From assembly GCF_018449435.1 (NCBI RefSeq), contig NZ_JAHCMU010000014.1, positions 1 through 64,000 of the forward strand: a stretch of DNA of 64,000 nucleotides. The letters are read 5' to 3'. Under the pieces are notes generated by a model, which did not search any database, was not told where the DNA came from, and saw only the letters and a program-made list of their open reading frames with translations. This document shows, one piece after another, positions 63,442-64,000 of this stretch. Each line of letters starts with the position of its first letter. The first letter of the stretch is position 1. Origin of the DNA: Flagellimonas sp. 389 (GTDB taxonomy: Bacteria > Bacteroidota > Bacteroidia > Flavobacteriales > Flavobacteriaceae). The position numbers and the translations under genes are program-made.

Positions 63442-64000
63442 GCATAAAAAAGTTGGCCATACTAATCTGTCTATTTTCGGTTTACCTCGGAGTATCCCAA
63501 AACGAGGCCCGTTTTACAAGAGCTACGGAACACTATAACAAAGGGGAATATACACGGGCGATAGAAAATTATGAGCAAATATTAGAAAACGGGGAACACT
63601 CTGCCTCACTCTATTTTAATTTGGGCAATTGCCACTACAAACTAAATGCCATTGGCCCCAGCATCTATTATTATGAAAAGGCGCTTTTGTTGAAACCAAA
63701 CGATAGCGAAATTCTTAACAATCTTGCTTATGCGGAAAACATGAGGTTGGACGCTGTCGAGGAAATTCCCAAAACAGATATTGCTGCGTTGTATTCCAAT
63801 GTTGTTAACATGCTATCCTTTGATCAGTGGTCCTATTTAGCAGTTGCTTTGATTTTCCTATTTGTTTTAGCTTATTTAGCATATTTTTTCTTGCGCTTTG
63901 CCACTCAAAAACGAATTGCTTTCATTACTAGTGTCATCTCCTTGATTCTTGGTTTTTTTAGCATCTTGATAGCATATCTCCAGTATCAGGATTTTAAAAA
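63438..64000 (+). CDS. batE: TPR/SH3-type protein BatE, 3' end outside window
   Basis: Begins at ATG 63,438, overlapping the batD stop by 4 bp, and runs open to the right edge (187 residues seen). Signal peptide (L-G-V-S-Q-N), TPR units (H-Y-N-K-G-E-Y-T-R-A-I-E-N-Y, F-N-L-G-N-C-H-Y-K-L), then two membrane segments near residues 132-155 and 165-180. A C-terminal SH3-like domain is expected beyond the window. Last known gene of the Bat operon. Confidence 0.88.
   Translation, partial: MSIKKLAILICLFSVYLGVSQNEARFTRATEHYNKGEYTRAIENYEQILENGEHSASLYFNLGNCHYKLNAIGPSIYYYEKALLLKPNDSEILNNLAYAENMRLDAVEEIPKTDIAALYSNVVNMLSFDQWSYLAVALIFLFVLAYLAYFFLRFATQKRIAFITSVISLILGFFSILIAYLQYQDFK

Overview
The window is low-GC DNA from a member of the Flavobacteriaceae (Bacteroidota), probably marine. 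Supporting signs are a secreted protein with a C-terminal type IX secretion (T9SS) sorting domain, a complete MoxR/DUF58/Bat aerotolerance operon, many lipoproteins, Bacteroidota-type promoters (TTG-N20-TAnnTTTG) and an amylosucrase/fructokinase pair. I cannot name the species from the sequence alone.

Region 1 (1-17,020) is accessory DNA. It opens with the 3' end of a large polymorphic-toxin gene that runs off the left edge. An integrative-type mobile element follows, about 2.18-10.14 kb: an XRE regulator with a small partner gene, diverging from an operon of a SymE-like protein, a CHC2-zinc-finger/TOPRIM/ATPase replication protein, and two tyrosine recombinases, one with a degenerate active site. 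The element ends in a GC-rich stretch with a perfect 20-bp inverted repeat and a long hairpin. A 2,172-bp IS21-family insertion sequence (6-bp target duplication GCATGG) has landed exactly on the start codon of the symE-like gene. That IS is itself dead: istA lacks the middle of its catalytic domain and istB is frameshifted. From 10.18 to 16.70 kb there is an array of displaced toxin tails, each followed by a small candidate immunity gene. The tails are a HExxH metallopeptidase-like domain, an unknown toxin, a GNAT-like domain, a papain-like domain and a decayed copy of the unknown toxin. Three tails diverge immediately after a shared GDEVGF motif, which looks like the recombination junction.

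Region 2 (17,080-54,950) is ordinary chromosome: thioesterase, nitronate monooxygenase-like enzyme, a thioredoxin-reductase-like flavoprotein with a UBP zinc finger gene, bestrophin, YheT-like hydrolase, cytochrome c lipoprotein, a membrane-anchored regulator-like protein with secreted neighbours, SulP transporter, gpsA and glpD, a membrane LytTR regulator, PDZ-hydrolase, CvpA, CAP-domain lipoprotein behind a 30-bp-phased repeat, 3-hydroxyanthranilate dioxygenase, ALDH7-type dehydrogenase, acyl-ACP desaturase, PPP phosphatase, a large T9SS beta-propeller protein, a sucrose operon (fructokinase-amylosucrase), an AlbA_2 protein, tandem propeller lipoproteins and an SDR.

Region 3 (55,105-64,000) is a MoxR-DUF58-(BatD-like)-BatA-BatB-BatC-BatD-BatE operon, all on the + strand with tight or overlapping junctions. 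BatE is cut by the right edge.
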